Source: Eleusine coracana subsp. coracana (Eukaryota; Streptophyta; Magnoliopsida; Poales; Poaceae). Taken from it: DNA of 64,000 nt. Below the pieces are notes generated by a model that did not search any database, had not been told where the DNA came from, and saw nothing but the letters and a program-made list of their open reading frames with translations. Both the position numbers and the translations under genes were made by a program. Below, in pieces: positions 60,426 through 64,000 of this stretch (position 1 is the stretch's first letter; every line of letters begins with the position of its first letter). The DNA lies in assembly GCA_032690845.1 (NCBI GenBank), contig CM064434.1, positions 32,766,413 to 32,830,412 of the forward strand. Direction: 5' to 3'.

Positions 60426-60640
60426 AACTCGTCACGCTTGGTGAACTTTAACTCAACACGCTAGCTATGAACGTAAGGCCAACTCTTTATTAATATTTTT
60501 TGTTAAAATACCATCTTATCTTTTTTTTATTTGCTAGTTATGAGTTTTATTTGGTATGAAGTCTTTATTATGGTTGTTTACTTATGAATTTGTAACAGAA
60601 TCAACATTCTGTTTTGTTATTATTAATTAATTTTTTTAAT

Positions 60641-61650
60641 TTAAAATACCATCTACATACAATATTTTCAAACTTTTTTGGGCTGAATCCTTCCGGAACC
60701 CACATATCAGTGGGCCATATGAAATGAGTTATTATACTTGAACAAGCACATGTGATAAATAGTACCATAAGGAGTTTGGTCGATAGAGAACAAAATCAAA
60801 CTGCACTGTTAAGACGCAAATGGGTACATGTCTACTATACTAAAATTCTGAGTTGATGGCTTGTATGATGGTGGTCGTCGCACCTCCCCTACTGGAAAAC
60901 GCGCTGACATTGGGTCCCATCAACCCCACAGCAAGAATGTCTCACTTTGAACATTTATGTCTCGCTTCCATTCCAAAATAGTCTTGCTACAACAAGAACA
61001 CTTTTGCGGTGGCGCTAGCTTGAGATGGCCTAATTAGACACCGCAGAAGAGATAATGGTTAATACCCAGTGAAACAAAAAGAAAAAAAGCATGAAAAAGA
61101 GGCATTGCCGATTGCAGAACTGGGGCATCGGCGAATGAGGCATCGAGAACCTCAAAAAATTACTAAAATAGAATATCCTTAACTTATGGAAAATGCGGTG
61201 ACATCCTCAACTTATGGAAAATATCAATTTTGCTTATTCACTAAAATGTTTTGTCAATCATTCTTCATTATTTTATTTTTTTTATCGTAGCAATGCATGG
61301 GTATATGGCTAGTAATAGATAAAAGTTGGGTTAATTGCAAAATCCACCCCACAATTTAGTTGGAGTTTGAGAGTCTCACACATAAGTCATTTTTTGACAG
61401 ATACAAAATTTTGAAAGTTTAATCTTCAACTCATCACGCTTGGTGGACTTTAACTCAACACGCTAGCTATGAACACAAGGCCAGCTCTTTATTAATATTT
61501 TTTATTAATGCACCATCTTATCTCTTTTCTATTTGCTAGTTATGAGTTGTATTTGGTAGGAAGTCTTTATTATGGTTGTTTGCTTCTGAATTTATAAGAA
61601 GAATCATAATTCTATTTTGTTATTATTAATTAATTTTTAATAATATCTCT
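60641..61650. repeat. Duplicated block, copy 2
   Basis: Starts near aatttaaaataccatctac and repeats copy 1 without its 59348-60425 segment and without a stretch of about 50 bp near 61020. It ends with the gttattattaattaattttt stretch also found at the end of copy 1. Confidence 0.75.
60831..61312 (+). mobile_element. Helitron-like element in duplicated block copy 2
   Basis: Begins TCTACTATACTAAAATTC and ends TCGTAGCAATGCATGGGTAT plus ATGGCTAG before T. The end differs from the grass Helitron 3' pattern by a single C-to-T change by my reading. No replication or helicase gene is present. Confidence 0.5.
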
Positions 61651-62506
61651 AATTAAATCTGGATCATTAAATCTTTATAAAATCCGATTGTCTATGTCTT
61701 TTCTTTTCTAGATTAATGTGGTAATTCCGTGGTCTTGAGAGCGAATGTGGTGGCTTCTTTTGATTTTCAAATAAGAAGAGAATAGATAGATAGTAGATAG
61801 ATATGTAGCTAAAATATCATGGCACGTCCGCACATGAGTGCCAGAGAATGCACCACATGTTGTGACAAGAGGCAGACATGCTTCCACCTAAAATGCCATG
61901 GCAGCTCTATATGGTATATCCACGCCAGTTGACATATGAGTAGTAGCCTATGTGGTTTTTTGCTGGGACTTGCTGCCTGGCCCAGACAATCAAATCCAAA
62001 CCCAGGCTGAGAAAATCTAACCCCAGGCTGGTGAAGCTGCCTGCATGCACCAGGCAGTTTTCCCCCAGGGTCCTAGTAGCCTTCAATGCACCACTGCCCT
62101 ATCGCTCTCTGCCTCCTAGATATAGGAGTATGAAAGTTTCAAGGCATATCGTCTCTCTCTCTCTCTCTCTCTCTCTCCTTGCTCCCTTTTGCTAGTACTA
62201 CTACTAATGAACATCGACCTATAAAATTCCTTTTTTCCCCTGTGAGCGCATGCGCATGACTCTTGTCAGCCAGCCTACCCAGTCCCAACGCATGCCTCAG
62301 AGATACTAAATGCATGCGCATGGCTCACGAACCCCTCCTGGGCGGTGCCGCTCGCCTCGATTCGAGTCAAGCGACGTGACCATTCATAGTCAGCTCCTAC
62401 TAGTATATTTACTCAATGCGACATGGGTAACAGCTGCTAGTTATCATTACTCCGTGACCTGCAGTCTAGAGAGCCCAGTAGATAGCCAGTCAAACAACCG
62501 ACTTAA
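61651..62506. other. Intergenic with microsatellites
   Basis: Contains a (CT)n run at 62152-62177 and gata-type repeats near 61785-61800. The region around 62340-62460 is a diverged duplicate of 52400-52490. No gene was seen. Confidence 0.4.
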
Positions 62507-62810
62507 GAGCATGTCCAATAAGTATGTAAAAAATTACTCCCTAAATCTGGACTTAGGGAGGTTCTAAAGTATTATAAAGAGTGAAAAAACTTGTTTCCTC
62601 CAACAATTCCTAATATTTGGTCTCCAAATGAATTTTATGTTTTGGGAGTTCCTATTTGGTTTCTATATATAGCAACCTAGAGCACTTGTTTAGGGAGTTG
62701 GTATATTTAGGGAGCTGTCCTGGTTTAGATAACAGTTGGAGAATGATTTTCCTAATAATATCCTAAATTTTGATTTAAGAAGTGATTTTACACAATGGTT
62801 GGAGATGCTC
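62507..62810. mobile_element. MITE with TAA target duplications (Tourist/PIF-Harbinger-like)
   Basis: The left end is GAGCATGTCCAATAAG and the right end, inverted, is GAGCATCTCCAACC. TAA flanks both sides (62504-62506, 62811-62813). It is 304 bp and AT-rich with internal agggag motifs. A three-base TAA/TTA duplication is typical of PIF/Harbinger MITEs. Confidence 0.8.
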
Positions 62811-63542
62811 TAATGTTGATAACAATGGACCGGAAACTCCTTATAATGGCGGGGATGGAAAAATCTAGTCATAGTAGATACATATAGGCGCATACATATA
62901 CGTCATTATGTTTTAGCTTTCCATTTATTTGGTTTGAGTGTAGACTCATTTGTTGTGAGAATTTCTTCAATTTCTCCAATTAACGTGGAGGCATCAAAAG
63001 GAGGCTCTAATTAGTAAATATATACTATAAGATAAGATTTGTATGCTAAATTTTGTCTAAAACGAGTTGCATTATGCACAGAATCAGAGGGACTATATGA
63101 CTTACCAGGCGGGAGGTAAATAGTAGCATTTTCTCCCTCGCAAAAAAAATAATACTAGCGTAAGGCCCCTAGTCCGTGTCGGCTCCAACATTGTCCGTCC
63201 ACTAGCTGTTGTTGGTGTCTCTGTCGTCAGCTCCAACGTCGCCTCCACCCTAGAATAGTCGCTAGTGACACGGCCAAGGCATTCGGCGGCGGGAAGACTA
63301 TGGCGGGAAGACGCGTGCAGCCAGGCTTGTGGACGTCAGACTTGTCCCGCACCCCGCCTCCTGGAACACGAGCCATCCATGATAATTAAGGTCGAGATTG
63401 GGGCTGATTGGCAGATTAGTAAATCTGAGTAGATTCATTTGTTTTGGATAGTAGTTTTGATCGTCGTTTGTTTATTAGTCCACCATCAACAACCTTTTCT
63501 TCTATTTCAAGAATTTATTAATTAGTTCCTTTAATTTCACTG
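62811..63542. other. Region upstream of the TNP2 fragment
   Basis: AT-rich, then a GC-rich stretch at 63165-63370 that may be 5' leader of the transposase gene. No ORF is supported and no CACTA terminus is clear. Confidence 0.35.
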
Positions 63543-64000
63543 ATGGCATCTAAGAACGATCGGAGTTGGATGCTGTTGTCACATGGAGATAAGGCTTGGC
63601 AGGACAGAGATGGAAAATTCATTGAAGACACCTTTGAGGGCACTTATCCAGGATAGACTGCGAAATGTCCATGTAGTAGGTGTGGTTGCATGGCATATAG
63701 AACAAAGACTGAGCTTGCACAACACCTGATTGACAGTGGGTTTCATAAGGAATTCATAACACAGGAACATTGTTTTTGTGATCTACCTGCTGAGCCTATG
63801 GTTCTGGATGATAATCAGGATTTTACTGATGAAGGTTAACCTGCTCTTGATGGCCCCGCTGTTAAAAATCTGATTGACTCACTAATCAGTGGGGCTATAC
63901 GTGGAAATCTTAGCGGAAGCAGCAATAATACCGAGGAGCCCAATGATTCAGCAAAGGCTTTTTTCAAAATAACGCAAGAAGCAAAGAAAGAATTGTACCC
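63543..64000 (+). pseudogene. CACTA TNP2 transposase, N-terminal part, running off the window
   Basis: The frame from ATG at 63543 has a transposase-associated zinc region (CPCSRCGC, TELAQHLIDSGFHKEF) and later SAKAFFKITQEAKKELYP, which matches the region before the TNP2 catalytic domain (typically LYPGC). In-frame stops lie at 63654-63656 (TAG) and 63837-63839 (TAA), so this copy is not functional as read. The catalytic domain would lie beyond 64000. In intact elements TNP2 cuts the CACTA ends for transposition. Confidence 0.75.

Larger units (their letters stand above)
58515..60640. repeat. Duplicated block, copy 1 (about 2.1 kb)
   Basis: It starts near attttaaataccacctac and matches 60641-61650 through its first 0.83 kb and last 0.2 kb. 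A segment of about 1.07 kb (59348-60425) is present only here. No coding region was recognised. Confidence 0.75.

Overview
The window is nuclear DNA of a grass (Poaceae), probably Oryza or a close relative. The evidence is the density of grass-type transposable elements (Tat-lineage and CRM-type Ty3/gypsy retrotransposons, CACTA, Mutator-like, Stowaway, Tourist-like and Helitron-type pieces), plant-style introns, and one plant bHLH gene. I see no prokaryotic genes, CRISPR arrays or rRNA genes. I recognised no tRNA gene by eye.

Layout. 1-9174: most of a decayed Tat-lineage Ty3/gypsy element on the minus strand (gag, protease, RT, RNase H, second RNase H, integrase, 5' LTR at the right). It also carries a multi-intron antisense gene on the plus strand. 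9175-16500: degenerate non-coding DNA. 16503-19327: a Stowaway MITE upstream of a seven-exon gene for a 385-residue bHLH transcription factor, the only clearly intact cellular gene. 20616-27870: a Helitron-like element, a 3 kb gypsy-type LTR on the minus strand, and a gag fragment of another retrotransposon. 27933-34717: a complete young Ty3/gypsy element with 5-bp target duplications, two LTRs and one open 1564-codon gag-pol frame, best matching the CRM chromovirus clade. 34996-49530: a CACTA-type region with terminal tandem repeats and a broken minus-strand TNP gene (coiled coil, Ulp1-type peptidase), interrupted by two LTRs, MITEs and a second CACTA-like terminus. 50345-56971: two paralogous minus-strand genes for an acidic, Cys/His-motif protein, each with a different disabling lesion, separated by a Mutator-like foldback element, a Stowaway MITE and an unrecognised exon-like region. 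57060-62810: local duplications with Helitron-like termini, and a MITE with TAA target duplications. 63543-64000: the start of a CACTA TNP2 transposase with two in-frame stops, running off the window.

How it fits together: one regulatory gene sits in a field of nested transposons of different ages. The youngest visible large insertion is the 27933-34717 retrotransposon (about 2% LTR divergence by my hand count). Several insertions can be dated relative to each other through nesting and empty-site copies. I found no clear new gene system. The least explained items are the paired acidic/Cys-His genes, the spliced antisense gene of the Tat element and the unrecognised exon-like region at 54591-55806.
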